Shown one piece after another: positions 47,401-61,343 of a stretch of 64,000 nucleotides of DNA (the first letter of the stretch is position 1; each line of letters starts with the position of its first letter). The notes below the pieces were generated by a model. The model worked only from the letters and a program-made list of their open reading frames with translations, searched no databases and was not told where the DNA came from. The stretch covers positions 992,001 through 1,056,000 of the forward strand of contig WTXI01000003.1 of NCBI GenBank assembly GCA_022376515.1. The letters run 5' to 3'. Source of the DNA: Lactifluus volemus (Eukaryota > Basidiomycota > Agaricomycetes > Russulales > Russulaceae). Both the position numbers and the translations under genes were made by a program.

Positions 47401-50400
47401 GGCTCCGCAGTCTGTGCTTGAGGGGCTCAATGCAGTACTGGACCATAGAGGAACCGTGTACGTGCCAGAGCTAGGCCGGTCTTTTACACGTCATCCCTCT
47501 TTTCGTATATTCGCGGCTCAGAATCCCATACAACAAGGGGGTGGCCGCAAAGGTCTGCCCAGGTCCTATGTTAATCGCTTTACGAAGGTCTTCATCGATC
47601 CATTAACGCCAGCCGACCTACTCCAAATCTCGAAGCACATGTTTCCTCAGTATCCCGAAGATTGGTTGCAACACATGATCTTGTACAACTCGCGATTGGA
47701 AGAAGAGACTTCTGTGAAGCATACGTTTGGGAGAAACGGGAGTCCTTGGGAGTTTAACTTGCGGGACATCTTTCGGTGGGCCTCTCTATTACAAGGAAGC
47801 GATCCGCCTCTTCATCCCGTGGAATATCTTCGCCCCGTGTATCTTTCCCGCTTTCGAACCGATTCAGATAGGGAATCTGCCCGCATGCTTTTCGACACGG
47901 TATTCAACCTTTCCAGTGGCTTCTTGTCTAGTGCGCCCCATCCATCCATCTCCTCATCAAACGTTCAAGTGGGGCATTTCGTCGAAAGTAGAAGGCAGTC
48001 ATTTACACCATCCTCTCGTCCCGGTGTCATACTCCAAACCCACCTACCCTGGATCGAAGCCGTGGGAGTCGCGCTTCAGAAGGGGTGGCTTGTCATCGTT
48101 TCCGGCCCGTCTAACTCTGGAAAGACCTCCCTAGTTCGTGTATTGGCCGAGCTGACTGGAAATTCGCTGCAGGAAATCTCTGTTAATCCTGCCACAGATA
48201 CCAGCGATATCTTAGGGAGTTATGAGCAAGTCGATGGCAATTTTTCCGCTCTTTCTCTCGTTCGTCGCGCACTCCAACTTGCTGAAAATGTTTCGCGTAC
48301 CTCTGGTGGCTCCAAAAGTCGCACCTTGGCGAATCTTTGTCGATTGAGGACGGTTGTCGCCACCCCCCCTCCAACAGAGTCACTGTCTGATATTTTGCAG
48401 ACAACATCGAATACTCTGGAAGGCCTGGTAGATCTGGACGACAATAATCTCCGAGAAAGGACTGAGCTTCAAGAGAGGCTGCTCGTCGAACTGGCTGCGT
48501 CGAAGGTAGCTGGACAATTTGAATGGATTGACGGGCCCCTAGTAAGGGCGCTGAAGGAGGGACATTGGCTCTTACTCGACAATGCCAATCTTTGCAGTCC
48601 ATCGGTTTTAGATCGGCTCAATTCTCTGTGCGAGCCATCAGGTGTTCTCACCCTCAATGAGCGTGGTCCTGTGGACGGAATAACTCCAGTTATTACCCCC
48701 CACCCGAAATTCCGACTAATTATGAGTCTCGACCCTCAGCACGGGGAGCTCTCTAGAGCGATGCGCAACCGCGGCATAGAAATTTCGTTATCTCTCCTGC
48801 GAACCCAGGAAGACGTGCGGCGCCTTCAAAACCTCTTTTCATTGCCGACATCTTTGCGTCATTCGGACGCAGGTTACGCGTCCGCTCTGGACTTCGAGCT
48901 AGTACGCAGATGTTTAGAGAGCGCATCATTCACTTCGGGATCTCCTGGTTGGCCACCTGCAACCACCCTAGTAGGTGATTCGTCGGCCTTAGCTGTTGTT
49001 GACCGTGCTGCCTTGATTCTCCCACGGGACGTTCGCACTCTTCAACCTCCGTCTCTTGCGGTCCTCAATTTCTTTGTTCGTTCGATGATCCCTGCATATG
49101 CAAGCTACATGTCCCGGTGTATTTCCGGACTTGGCTCATCTGATCGAAATGGCCCTCTGCGCAATTTGCACTTGATGCTCGATGAAGCCAGCGGTGACTC
49201 GATTTGGCCCAAGCTCAAGGCAATCCGAGAGTCGATCTTGCCAGCCTTATCCATCTTAGGGCCAACTCAGGTTAGTAACCTAACCTTGTTACCCTGCCTT
49301 TCAGCGTACGCAATAGTTATTGTCGCTACATGTACTGAGTGTTGGTCAAATCATACAGTCGATGGATTTTTTCATGAAATCAACAACCGCCCTACCCTCA
49401 TTCACAGAATCCGATCATTTCACCACGAAATGCACGATTTTGCGCATATACGAACTCTTCGTGAGGACAACGTACGAGGAGTCGTCTTTGAACGCGCGAG
49501 ATGATAATAAAACGGATGGGCTATCTCGTGAAGTTCTAACCTATCTGGATGACTTTACGAGGGCTATTAATGAACATGGCGCGAAGATACTGACACTTCG
49601 AGAGACATCAAGGCATTTTACAAAGTATGAATTGGTGAGAACGCTTTTTTCGTAAAAGCTCTTGAAAACTGAGAGCTTCAGGCGGAGATCCAGTTGACTA
49701 TCGACCTTCTTAAATATACCGCCTATCTACGTCTCCAACTCGGAACCACTGTTAACATTTCCCTCTTACAAGCAGTGGCTTCATGGATACATGACGCTCT
49801 TCGGTCGACACCGATTCATCTCCCTGGCATCAAAACATCCTGGGAGCTTCTTTCGCGTGCAGTGGCATCTACTTCAGGATTTGGATTGAATGACATATGG
49901 ACATCCTGGATGCGCCCTATTAGTCTAAACTCTGGTTTTCCAGAGCTAGACCATGCGACTTCAGATGCAGTTGATAGTGGATCTGGGCACAGTGGGTCTC
50001 GCCCTGTAAGGTAGCTACTTATTGCCTAACTAGTTTTCAGAAACCCGATTCCAGCTATCAGAGTTCATAGCTACGAGGAGTGGGACTACCCCCTCCGCTA
50101 ACCACGGCGCTGATAATGACTTGGTTCCACATGGGCAGGTGTGCACACACCGTGTATCAATCCGTCTCATCAGTAATTTCTCTCTTATTAGGACGATAGA
50201 CCTGGGTTATCCAAACTCGAAGGTCCAGTAACCAATGAGATTTCTGTCATCAAGGAGCTGGGCATCCTTGCACACATGCCTAATGGTGACTCACTTTCAG
50301 TACGTGGGCAGTTACGTCGACTTTAAATGGGCCTGACGAAACACAGAGTCTAGCTCAAATCATCGATTTGGCATGTTCAGATCATCGCATGTCGCTGCCG

Positions 50401-53400
50401 CGATTTATCTCATACCAGCACGGCGCATGGGCGGCGGAGTGCGGAAAGTGTTCGTCATGTCTTTATGCTCTCCCTTTACTTTCTTCTCTGACCAATTTAT
50501 TTACAGTAGGTGATACCGGTATGATACTGTCAGCATTTGGGTCATGGCTGCAGGCTCTCTGGGATCATGGTGAACCGGGGGGTCCTTCTATCCTTTTCCA
50601 ACCAACGGAGTTGTTAACAACAATTCATACATGGTAAGATGTGTGACATCCAGGCTTGAGCCATTCTGATTTACTCTCAGTGATTGGCATGGCGTCACTT
50701 TGGAATCAGTGGGCGATTATCAAAAAGCCCTTGAGCATCACTCGCGATTTTTCACCGTGGCTGGGAATCTGGGCTCAACTCGAACGGACGATTTGACAAC
50801 CTTACACCGAAAGACATTGTTACTTGTAGGCACTCAGTTTCTTCACATTACGATCCATTTTGGCTTATTTCCAAATCAGCTCGTGTATTGCTTCCATGAA
50901 TCTTTCGACGAACCTACACTCAAAGACCTGCAAGAGGCTTATCACGGTTCCTCGTCATTCTCTGAAGTCCTGTCTTTGTTGAGACTCTCGTCGCACGTAT
51001 GGCTCACATCGTCCGTCGATCGTCTCAGTGGCCCAATGGCTCAAATAGGCTCTGACGAGTCTCGCCCTGCTAGCCTTAGAACGTTAGGCCATAGCTGGAT
51101 TGCGCTTTCCCGCTTCTTCTTGGATGCATACGTTCCAGACATCCCGTTGGATCCAGCGGCCTCGCAAGGCTCCAGATCAGCGTTCTGGAGCAAAGAACTC
51201 GCCTCCTTGTCCCATGAATTAGACCTTGAGATCAACTTGGAGCGCAGTGTCACCGGAAATATCAGCAATGGAACCATCGGCTACCTTGACGAGCAGATAA
51301 GGCACATCCGGGAGTGTTTGGATAACCTTCCCAACCCACCCTTGAAAACTACACGCGATCTCGTGAAGCTCCGAGAATTTTGGTCCGAGGTTTCGCAATT
51401 TATGCTCAAAGTAATCCCCGAATCTCGGCTGAACCTGCTCGCCCACGCATTCCATGTGAAAAGCCCAGAAGCCTCAGCAAGTGAGCATGTCATCCAAGAG
51501 TCCATTGCCAGATTTTATCGGCGCCTCGAAAGTGTCTATCCGGAGTTCGACGATATCAGCAGGCCCTTGCAATCTGCCTTACTCTACTTGCGACTCGGTA
51601 TTCGTATAATGGCTCACGCTTCCATGTGCGAGGAGGCAGTGGCTGTTGAAAACCTGTCGCAGGCCCTTACAGCTTTCCCGTCTGTAGCTGGGGCAACCGC
51701 GTTGATGGCCACTGATATCAGAGGAGACATGCATGGCGCTGAATGGAGTCCCTGCGAGTCAGTATTACTCGGATTAGCAACAATAGCTTTCGAGGTCGAG
51801 CTGGGTGTCAGCTTGCAATCCCGGATTGCTGTTATAGAAGACGTGTATGAACGGGCTGTCAGGCTCTGGCTCATCGATCAGAAGAGGCGAGAAGAGGCCG
51901 ATGTTGCGGCGCATTCGTTGTACCGCACGAATCGGATTGTTCACGACGCCATAAGCGAATCGAAGCGTGAAGAAGAGGAATTCCTGACACTATTCCCTGA
52001 CTATGAAGCTCTCCTTGACCCGGACCATGGAAAGGATTGTGGCCCTGGTGATACAACTCGACAATCCATACCCGTCGACGAGTCTTATCCGAATAGCCTC
52101 ATGCGTCTACATTTAGACATCATGACCCCCGGAGGCTATCCATCAAACTCTCTAACGCACCTTTCTAACCTTCGTACGACACTCCTAACCTCAATCTTGG
52201 ACAAATACAAAAGCAGTCTTCCAGAAGCTCTAGACGAGCGTAGCTTCCCTCACCGACTTACTCTTCTTGCCGCACGCCTACGCGACCTCAACCATCCTGA
52301 CACCTCCAAGGCTATGCGCCCCTACAACTTCTACACCGACTCAAATATCCCTGAGATACGGAGAACAGCAAATCTCGTTGAACCCCTTAAGCTGGATCTT
52401 GATTCTCTCATACGGGAGTGGCCAGATCAAATGATTCCACAACAACTCAGAGACCGGTGCGCTCAAATCCTCGCCCTCAGCGCCCAGAGCCCTGTGGCGA
52501 AATTGCTTCCTCTCCTTGAGCAATTGCTGTTACAAAGTGACGACTGGGAAATGTACGCCAACCAAGAAAACACTCTAAAGAAGCATCGACATGCGATTAC
52601 AGAATTGATTATATCTTGGCGACGGCTCGAGCTATCATCTTGGCGTGGCCTCCTCCGGACTCAGGCCATGGATTTCGAGGAGGGTGTCTCGGAATGGTGG
52701 TTCCGTTTATACAACGCTATCGTCCGGGGTCTTCTGGATATCGTAGATCGAGGCCATCTAGAGAACCTGGATGAGTACCTGGACCAGCTTGTTCCTCTCC
52801 TAGATGACTTCCTTAAGTTGAGTCCTCTCGGGCAATTCTCACGGCGTCTAGACCTGCTTCGGAGCTTTGGACCCTTTCTGAAATGCCTTACTCTCACAAA
52901 ATCAGATCAGATAAAAGAGCCACTGCGTCGCGTTCAACGGATTGTATACTCTGTTCAGGCTTACTACTCGCAATTCGTCTCTTCAATTACGTCGTCATTC
53001 ACATCGCAAGAAAAGGCGATCGAGGAAGAAATAAAAGGGCTCATTAAGATTGCCAGTTGGAAGGATGTCAATTTCCAAGCTCTCAAGGCTAGTACCAAAA
53101 AGACACACCACCAACTCTACAAACTTGTCCGAAAATATCGGGATATAATGCGCCAACCCATCCATGACCTCCTTCAATCCCAGCCGGAGCGCGACCCTAG
53201 CGTGCTAACAGAAACCGGCGCACCCCAGCCTCCTCTGAGACACAGCCCAGTTGACTCCAGTAGCCTGCAGATTTACGCGACACTGGTCGATGGCCCAGCT
53301 CACTTACGAGATTTAAGCAAGACATATAGGAGATTCGATTCACTGATCACTACCCGTATCGACGTCTTCTTAAAATGTCAACATTCATACGACCTAGGCG

Positions 53401-56400
53401 ATCTGGCAGAGCGAATGATATCAACAGCCAGAGAACTGGCTTCGGTCCCAATTTCTCAGGGAGTCACCCCCGAGCGAAGGGAGAAGCTTTGGAAGGGTCT
53501 TTTGGTCCGCAAAAGAAAGGCATGGAGTGACTTCGTCAAAGAGTTCAAGAGGATTGGCCTCGCGACGAATGTACAGTCAACAGTGTTACTCCAACAGAAG
53601 AACGACCGCTGGATCAGAGAGCAGCCATTTCCGGTCACCAGAGAGGATAACTTTCCAAGCGTGCAAGGCTCAGAGCAGTGTTTCTTTCGATTACAGGGCT
53701 TGCTCCCCAGACTGCGAGCCACACTAATCGATCACCATGGAGACGTTTCAACACAAGAACTACAGCGTTCCGTCATGTTGCTGGAGTCGGCTTTGTCTAT
53801 CTCGCTCAGCTGCAGAGCAAAGTTAGTCCAACCTCAAAGAGCGTTTTGACACTCACTGATAAGAATTTTCTAACAAGGCTAGTAGCCAATCTCAACGAGT
53901 ACGGGCGATTGAAATGTGTAGCTCAACGGCTCAACTCAATACACCGATCTTCGGAAATATTCGCCTGGGGACCCTCAGTCTCGGACACCGTCTTGAGCAC
54001 GGAGGATGCGTTGAACAGAATGTATCACGCCCTCTATGAGACCCTCCAAAAGGTCAAAGAATTCGGGGATCTACCCGGTGCATCACCACCGCCCGCCGCT
54101 CTGCTAGAGAGTTTTCAAACGCTGATTTCATCCACTGAAGACTGCCGAGATGCGTTACGTTTGGTGAGCCGAAACTTAAACGAGGCAGAGTTACCCATCC
54201 TCTTGCGAGGTGTGTCGAAATCACTTCAGACTTCTCCTTCCTTTATTGAGCCTTCATTGGCAGATGAGCACGATACCGTGGCTCTCGCTCAGCGCCATGT
54301 CAATAAGGCTCAGGATCTCCTTTCTGAATGGGAAAAGAGCGAGCCACGATTTAGGCTCATTGTCTCACCTCTGAGAGACTGGCTTGCGTCACAGGAATTA
54401 AGCCTACTCTACAGAAGTCCATTACCGCGCGCATCTGAGCCTGGCGTGGGCCAAGTGATTGGGGCGTTCCTCACGTCCATACAGTCAGTCCTTGATGTCG
54501 TTCCTCCCGAAGATCAACCCCAGACCTCAAACCAAGATAACTATCTCAAAGATATTTCTCGGTCTCTTATCAGAACCAGCGATCTCCTGCGTGTGGACTC
54601 TAAAGTAGCACTCTTGAATTCCCTTATCGAGCAGCTTGCAGGATGCTCACAAGAAGAAGTCAAGATGAGTACCTCGCGACTACTCCCTTTCGTCCAGCGA
54701 TATATACTTCTCGTCGAAGAACAACTTGCTGCCATAGCCAGATGGGTACAGGGTCTATTCAACCTCGAATTCGCAGCCTGTTCTGTTATGCTCAACATAG
54801 CAAGCAACGGTTTCTGTAAGCCACCTGACGCTGCAGAGCCGGGAGAAGCGGGTATGGATGATGACACTGGCGCTGGCGGCGTTGGTTTTGGCGAAGGCAC
54901 AGGGGACAAAAATGTGAACGAGGAGATAGAAGATGAGAGCCAAGTAGAAGGCCTGAAGAACGAGATTGGCGAAGGGGATGGGGAAAGAGAACAGGGCAAC
55001 GAAGACGGCGATGACGCTATCGAAGTCAGCGATGACATCCAGGGCGGACTTGAAAATGTTCCAGACAGTGGTTCAGAAGAGGAAGAGACGCCTACCGATG
55101 AAGGTCCAGAAGAGACATTAGGCGACCTAGATATAGGGGACCCAAATACCGTCGACGAGAAGCTTTGGGGCGATGAGACAGGGCCCCGAGATGACGACCA
55201 ACCGGACAAGGCGAACAATGATCACCCAAAAAACCTTCCACCCACTCCGAAGTAGTCGCCAAAGATAATGAACATCCGGAAAGTGACCAAGCTTCTCGGG
55301 AGATGAAACACGAAGAAGCGGGGGATGAAGGCAACGATGCAGAATCAAATGACGAGCCCATACCCGAGGATCAGGCTGACGAAGACAACGAGGAGGGTGC
55401 GCATGGAGACGGTGGCGCGGCCTTGGATGACTCCGTACAACATACAGACATTCTTGATCTTCCTGACGATCTCGAGATGGATGAAGGTACAAACCAACAA
55501 GATCTCGGCGAGGGAAATGACGACGATATCCACGACAATGATGAGAAACAGTCCGAAATTTCCCCCGAGTCATCTCCTCTGCCCGAGATCACAGATGGGG
55601 CGAGCTTAGACGGTCAGCATCAGGAAGGAGGAGATACAGACCCTGGACTAGAGGACCACGATGTCAGCATGCAACCCGACGTGAATACAGGAACAGGCGA
55701 TGAATTGTGCACTGAAACTGTTCCTAATGATGCGTCTAACTCCAATTACAACGAAGACTCTTTAGAGAGCCAGTCTGGGGGTACTCGAGGCGAGAGGGTC
55801 ACCAGTGAGAGTGAGGAACTGAGACATGACGACGCGTCAGTTTACCCTTCTGATCACTTGCTCTGCTATCTAATTTGTGTATCAGCAATATTCATGACCA
55901 GCAGGTCGAGAATACAACCGCAGAAAACAAGGGTGGTGGTAGTGCCAGTGCTGGCACCAAGGCTGGGGCTGTGCCCTCCCACGAGACTGTCCCACAAAGT
56001 GTACCCCTTGATCAATCGCGTAGTCTGGGAGATGCCTCAAAGAAGACCACCAAAAATCCTGACGATATTCTTGAAAGCGATGATACGCAATTCGAGGTGT
56101 CGATGGCAGATCCCGAGACCTCACACTTGCAATACCTCCACGACGATGACATTGACCATGACATGCAAGCTCTCGGGCCTGCAGGAGCTGAAGAAGCAGC
56201 CAAACTTAGCGAACTCCACCTTGCGGATGACAGGGGTGACCCCAATAATGCGGACCAGATGGATGTCGATGAACCAAATCATCGGGCGCCTCACCTTGAA
56301 CTTACATCTTCGTTACCCCTTCCTTCTGAGGTCCCACAGCGGGCACTTCAAGAGGATATCCCCAGTGCACTGTCACAGCATGAGGTACCGTCTCAGCAAC

Positions 56401-57449
56401 CAATCCAAGGCACCGACATACCTATGGAGGTCGATGCGCGAATGGTCAAAGCCGATAGCGATGTGCCAGAGGCTGAGTACGTTGAACTCGCCCTACGTCA
56501 ATGGCAGGCCGAGGGCCAATCTTCTGAAGGCGCTGACAATCTCTGGCGTTTGTACGAGTCCCTGACGCAGGATCTCTCGTACGCTTTGTGCGAACAGCTG
56601 CGTCTCATCCTTGAGCCTACTTTGGCCACAAGGCTTAGAGGAGATTACCGGACAGGAAAGCGCCTGAACATGAAGAAGATCATCCCTTATATCGCCAGCG
56701 AGTTCACGAAGGACAAAATTTGGCTCCGCAGGACCCGCCCAAGCCAGAGAGAATATCAAGTTTTCCTTGTCCTAGATGACTCCCGCTCAATGGCCGAATC
56801 GCATTCAATTCATCTCGCATTTGAGACGCTCGCACTTGTATCTAAAGCTCTCAACAGACTAGAGGTGGGGGAAGTCGGTATCGCAAAATTTGGGGAAACT
56901 GTAGACGTGCTGCATCGATTCGAAGACGGGCCTCTAACTGACCAAGCTGCGGTCCAGGTTATGAGTGCCTTCACGTTCAATCAGAAGGCGACGAACGTGC
57001 TAGCTCTGGTCGAAACGAGCCTCAGAATACTCGAGGCAGCACGAGAGAGTCGCTTGTCGACCTCTTCATCTACCGCAGATCTCTGGCAACTCGAGGTCAT
57101 TATCTCGGATGGGCTATGTCAGGACCACGAGAGGCTTCGTGCCGTACTTCGCCGAGCACAAGAACAGCGTGTCATGATGGTCTTCGTCATAATCGACTCT
57201 CTGCACTCAAACGTGACTCCACCCAAGGCCGGATTAGAGACAAGTGGGATGGACGCTTCTCAGAATTCGATCGTCTCGATGAATCAGGTGGCGTACAAGA
57301 ATGTAGACGGACGTATGGAGTTGCACATGCAACGATATCTGGACACGTTCCCATTTGATTACTACGTGGTATTAAGAAATGTAGAAGCTCTTCCGGAGGT
57401 GCTTTCTGGGACTCTTAGACAGTTTTTCGAGCGTGTGTCGGATGTGTAA
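41461..57449 (+). CDS. MDN1: Midasin (MDN1/REA1), giant dynein-like AAA+ ATPase of 60S ribosome assembly
   Basis: Nuclear ATPase of about 5,000 residues that strips assembly factors (Ytm1, Rsa4) from pre-60S particles. The N-terminal domain begins MVSLASHLRDPL. Six Walker A motifs are visible: AAA1 SPPSSGKT (42525), AAA2 GETGTGKT (43610), AAA3 GPTSSGKT (45017), AAA4 GETGSGKT (45904), AAA5 GSPGVGKT (47177), AAA6 GPSNSGKT (48105). Walker B is ILLDEVNLA, IVLDELNLAP, FLLDEISLAD and VLLDEMNLAP in AAA2-5, but degenerate in AAA1 (VIFQGIDKG) and LLLDNANLC in AAA6. A long helical linker follows, then an Asp/Glu-rich region (about 54840-56300) and the MIDAS domain (YQVFLVLDDSRSMAESHS, near 56760) with its DxSxS metal site. 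About a dozen short introns (for example 41771-41820, 42319-42364 and about 55840-55910). The frame changes once at an A6 run, 55228-55233, inside the acidic linker, with no intron signals. Stop at 57447-57449. Confidence 0.95.
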
Positions 57450-57597
57450 ATAGACTATTTATTTTCGGGTTTGCCTATCGCCCAGCGGATGTACACAACC
57501 GCGCGGGAAATATACTGTCACGTGATATATTCGGTAATTAATCGGGTATTTTCCACACACGTTGCTCTGGTTTTCCCGACGCCGCCAGCACCACGCA

Positions 57598-59897
57598 ATG
57601 GCCTCGCTGTCCGAAGACCGTACCTCAACTCACGAAGATATCCCTCTCTCTAGCCAATCAGAGGAGCGCAAGGGTCTACTATCTGGCATCGACACCTTTT
57701 CAACTGAACCCGATGAGCCTAAGCTAGTGCCTTGGTATCATGGCAGTACATTATTCCATCTTTTTCCTGGATAATGGTTATTATTGCCGCTCTTCTTGGC
57801 CTAACATTCGGTGTGTCCTACTGGTTATTTGCCCCTCCAGACTCGATCAATGCCCATCACTTCAATTGCGATACCCTCCGTTCCAACGGAACACACGAAT
57901 TTAAACACACCGTCCTACTCGTGTCTATCGACGGTTTAAGGGACGCCCTCTCAAACAGTCTTTATTTTCTCATCTACCGTCGCTAATCTTTCATACAGGG
58001 CTGACTATTTAGACCGGGGTTTAACTCCACACCTGCTCGACATCAGCAAGAAGGGTCTACGAGCAAAATTCATGAAGCCAATATTTCCTGTAAGCTCTGC
58101 CCTCCGTTGTGGAAGTATATGGTTAACTCGTCTTTGACAGACACTGACTTTCCCGTGAGCGATGCTTTTCTGAGGTCTCTTTTGGGCGCTGAGAATGATG
58201 TTGTGTAGCAACCACTGGGCTCTCATGTATGCATTACCATGGCCTTGATTCCTGATGCAGCCGATTACTCATCCAAAGGACGGGCCTTTATGCCGAGTCC
58301 CACGGAATTGTTGCGAATGTGAGGAAGACGCGAGATGTACGCGAGATTGTGTGGATAACCTCTTGTGCAGAATTTCTGGGATGAAGAGACACGTTCAGAG
58401 TTTCACTTTCAGAACACCTCGTCCAGTTGGCAAAGTCATTGGTGGCTTGGCGAACCAGTAAGTAATAATCACCATCTGCCATGTTACTCCTTGTTCACTC
58501 CCGCTGCAGATGTGGGAGACGGTCGGCAATGCGGGAGTTATTACTGCCAATCTGATGTGGTATGGTGTCATCGCATCCTCCAACTCCGTGATCATCACAT
58601 CGTCTCCGTAGGCCTGGACCCCCTGAAACCCAACTGGGGCTAAGTCTACGTACTTTGTTCCTTGGGCGGTATGTCCCTACGTTGCGTTTTCAGCTTCCAC
58701 ATTCTCAAGGCATTCGCTAGGATAAAGTTTCGCTGGACACCAAGCTTGCTCAGATAATGGATTGGATTGATCTCCCACTTAGCGAACGCCCTCAGCTTAT
58801 TCTTGGTGAGTCATGGAGGACTACAACGTAATAGCTGCCTGAGCTTTATCTCAGCCTACGAACCTTCCTTGGACCAGGCAGGACACGCAGCAGGCCCCTA
58901 CTCTCGGAGAGTAAATGTAAATTCAAACCGTTCATCACCACATCGCGGATGACTCATTCTCATCGTAGGATACACTGAAATACGTGGACACATTCGCGAA
59001 AAATTTGCACGATTCTTTGGCGGCTCGCAATCTAACCGAGATTGTGGACGTTGTTTTTGTAAGCGACCATGGCATGACGGATACTAGCCACCCGGACCTT
59101 GTCTATATCGATGATATTCTGGGTGAGGGGGGGTGGCGGCTGTCAAACACGAAGATGGTGTGGCTTTCCTCACATCTAGTGCATCAATGCCCTTTACTAA
59201 TCGGCTCTCTAGGCTGGCCTTCCATGGGGCTTCACTTTGACCCTTTGGATAGCACTTCTCATTACCTTGAAATTTTGCTCGCAGCTGCTGCCGAGAACCG
59301 TGAAAAGTTCGACGTATATACCCCGCAGACGATGCCAGAGCGGTACCACTTTGCACACAGCACTCGTATTGCCCCGGTATATGTCGTCCCTAGAATGGGT
59401 TATGTATTGACGACCCGTAATGAGGGTGATGTAGGCCTGTCGAAAGGAGTAAGCCAAACGGCTCCTCGCTTCTATCCTGTCCTGACCAATAGTGCTATTT
59501 TCAGAATCACGGCTATGACAACAATGACCCCACTATGTATGCCGTATTCGTGGCACATGGCCCCTTTTCTGCCGTAGCAAAAGCTATGCATCACAGTCGA
59601 AGATCCACACTCCGTTCACGTTGGTTTTCAAACCCGAACAAGGGCTGGCATTCGACCACAGATGACACGTATGTAATGGAAGGGTTCCAAAACGTCGAGA
59701 TCTACAACCTCGTGATGAAGCTGCTGGGCATTCAAGCGCAGGCAGCGAAGACAAACGGTACGGCAGGTTCTGGGATAAATACCTTTGATAGTTGGATCCC
59801 GGGCCTCCCGGAACCCATTTTGATCGTTTATCCACAAGCTATGGCTACGGTACTAATACAAATATGTCGCCATGTGGGTCCGGCGTCGGGCCATTAA
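57598..59897 (+). CDS. Type II membrane nucleotide pyrophosphatase/phosphodiesterase (NPP family)
   Basis: Alkaline-phosphatase-superfamily enzyme hydrolysing nucleotide phosphodiester or pyrophosphate bonds outside the cytosol. The ATG at 57598 gives a short polar N-terminus (MASLSEDRTSTHEDIPL). One membrane span follows (WIMVIIAALLGLTFGVSYWL, about 57767-57826), predicting a type II anchor. Then come the first metal motif VLLVSIDGLR, and by splicing [49 protein letters not shown] carrying the catalytic Thr, NFWDEETRSEFHF, LDQAGHAAGP (metal Asp and His) and FVSDHGMTDTS (metal Asp-His). The C-terminus has FVAHGPFSA and VEIYNLVMKLLGI. About ten introns. Two oddities: the donor after DGLR (57941) reads GG rather than GT, and the frame slips at a G4 run (58636-58639); both fit one missing base. 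It begins 149 bp after midasin. Confidence 0.85.
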
Positions 59898-60156
59898 ATC
59901 GGACCGTCCGGGCCATTTAGACGCCCACGCGTCGTCATCTTCAAAAGCTAAGTTACAGACAGTTAAAGTACTACACTTCCAAAGACTGAGGTCGGTAGCG
60001 TTATTCCCTCACCCTACTTCCAGTTTCTTAGTATGGTATCTATCTCAGTTACGCTCGCTACATCACCTAGGCGTGATCCGTTGTAAAGAGAATTCTGTAG
60101 TAGGGGGAGTATATAGAAATCAACACTATCGTATAGGTCAGTTGCTTTCGACCTGC

Positions 60157-61241
60157 TCACTTTCTAGTGCACCCCTGCGTCGAAGACAGTCTGACTTTCT
60201 GGGTGTACGCGAAGAGGCTCGCCTGTTGCGGAGGGACATAGGCTTCATCTGGTAATCCGGTCTCATCAAGTCCCTCCGCGGCTTCAATGATTTCATATAG
60301 TCTTGATGCGACTTCTGGGGGCGGTACGCGTCCGCCTAGAATGTCACGGGCAGGTATTGCCGAACCGTAGAAATCTTTATTGGCATCCTTCCTCTCGATC
60401 AAGGCCGTTCCCTCAAGCGATAGGCCAGCAAACAACCCTGCGAGAGAAAGAAAAAAGTCACGCGGTGATGGATAGGATCATTAGGTTTACCAAGGACGCA
60501 CCCTTGGACTTTGAGTACGAAAACATTGGTGCAGGATGTGCGAGGCTCGCTTGGACGCTTCCACCGGTGCCAATGGGACCAGCAGCAGCGCTGATGTTGC
60601 CACCGATAGTGACGTTTCCACCGAGTGAGAACGCACGGACTGCATCTTCGCTGTTGAGGACGACTACAAAATCTGTGATGTCTGCGCCTATCTGGAGACC
60701 CCAACCCACGCCACCGGTCGCGATGCAGGATGGAGCAGACCAGGAGCCATCGGGTAAGCGTGCGATAACGAGGCCAGAGCCTGCTTTCCCAGAAAAGACA
60801 AAGCCAGCTTTGAGGACCTGGAATATGGCAAGGCCTATTTGTTTGCAAAGGGGGGGGGAGGTGAAAAAAAAAAAAAACACCGGGAGTTAACTGGCGAGTT
60901 TTGCGAACAAAAAGAAGTTTGATGAGACGACGGTACCTCGGGCGCGTTGCAAAACGGCCTTTGGGATTGAATTGAGAGCCGATTCGGGGTGGTCAGGATC
61001 CGCTTAGTGAACGAGAAGAGTTGGTAAGTTTTGAGGGGGACAGTCCAAGATGGGAAAAACAAACCGAGGAATGATGCGAGGATCTTGGCAGCTTTCTCTG
61101 CCTCTCCTGGCAAGCTGAAACCTTGCGCAAACGACTGAGATGAAGACTGCACGCGACTTGAACCTTCCCTTATAAAAGTTGAGGCCTGTATGCCAGCTTT
61201 GACTGCGCCTTTCCTGAATTTATCGAGCACGGATCCGACAT
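60157..61241 (-). CDS. Ysc84/SH3YL1-type lipid-binding (SYLF) protein
   Basis: Actin-patch/endocytosis-associated phosphoinositide-binding protein of the SYLF (Ysc84, DUF500) family. The minus strand opens with ATG TCG GAT CC at 61241, then one base appears to be missing before VLDKFRKGAVKAGIQASTF; without the ATG the frame has only GTG at 61230. Next SLPGEAEKAAKILASFL, and after introns AIFQVLKAGFVFSGKAGSGL, PDGSWSAPSCIATGGVGWGL, QIGADITDFVVVLNSEDAV and FSLGGNVTIGGNISAAAGPI, then PMFSYSKSKG-LFAGLSLEGT, DANKDFYGS and ARDILGG, all classical SYLF landmarks. It ends near 60157 after YVPPQQASLFAYTQK. No SH3 domain follows, so this is the short SYLF-only form, about 290 residues. It converges with the phosphodiesterase gene and diverges from the small gene at 61344. 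Confidence 0.85.
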
Positions 61242-61343
61242 GATGATGTGAACTGAGAGTGGAAAGTAGTTATTACGTCATCAACTGAGACGTAAACATG
61301 TGATCCACTGTTGTATTCCATTTTCTAAAATGACGAAGCACAA

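Noticed and set aside
54541..55218. 225-codon open frame on the minus strand, Ser/Pro-rich
   Set aside because: It is the antisense shadow of the Asp/Glu-rich midasin linker; biased codons on one strand leave the other open.
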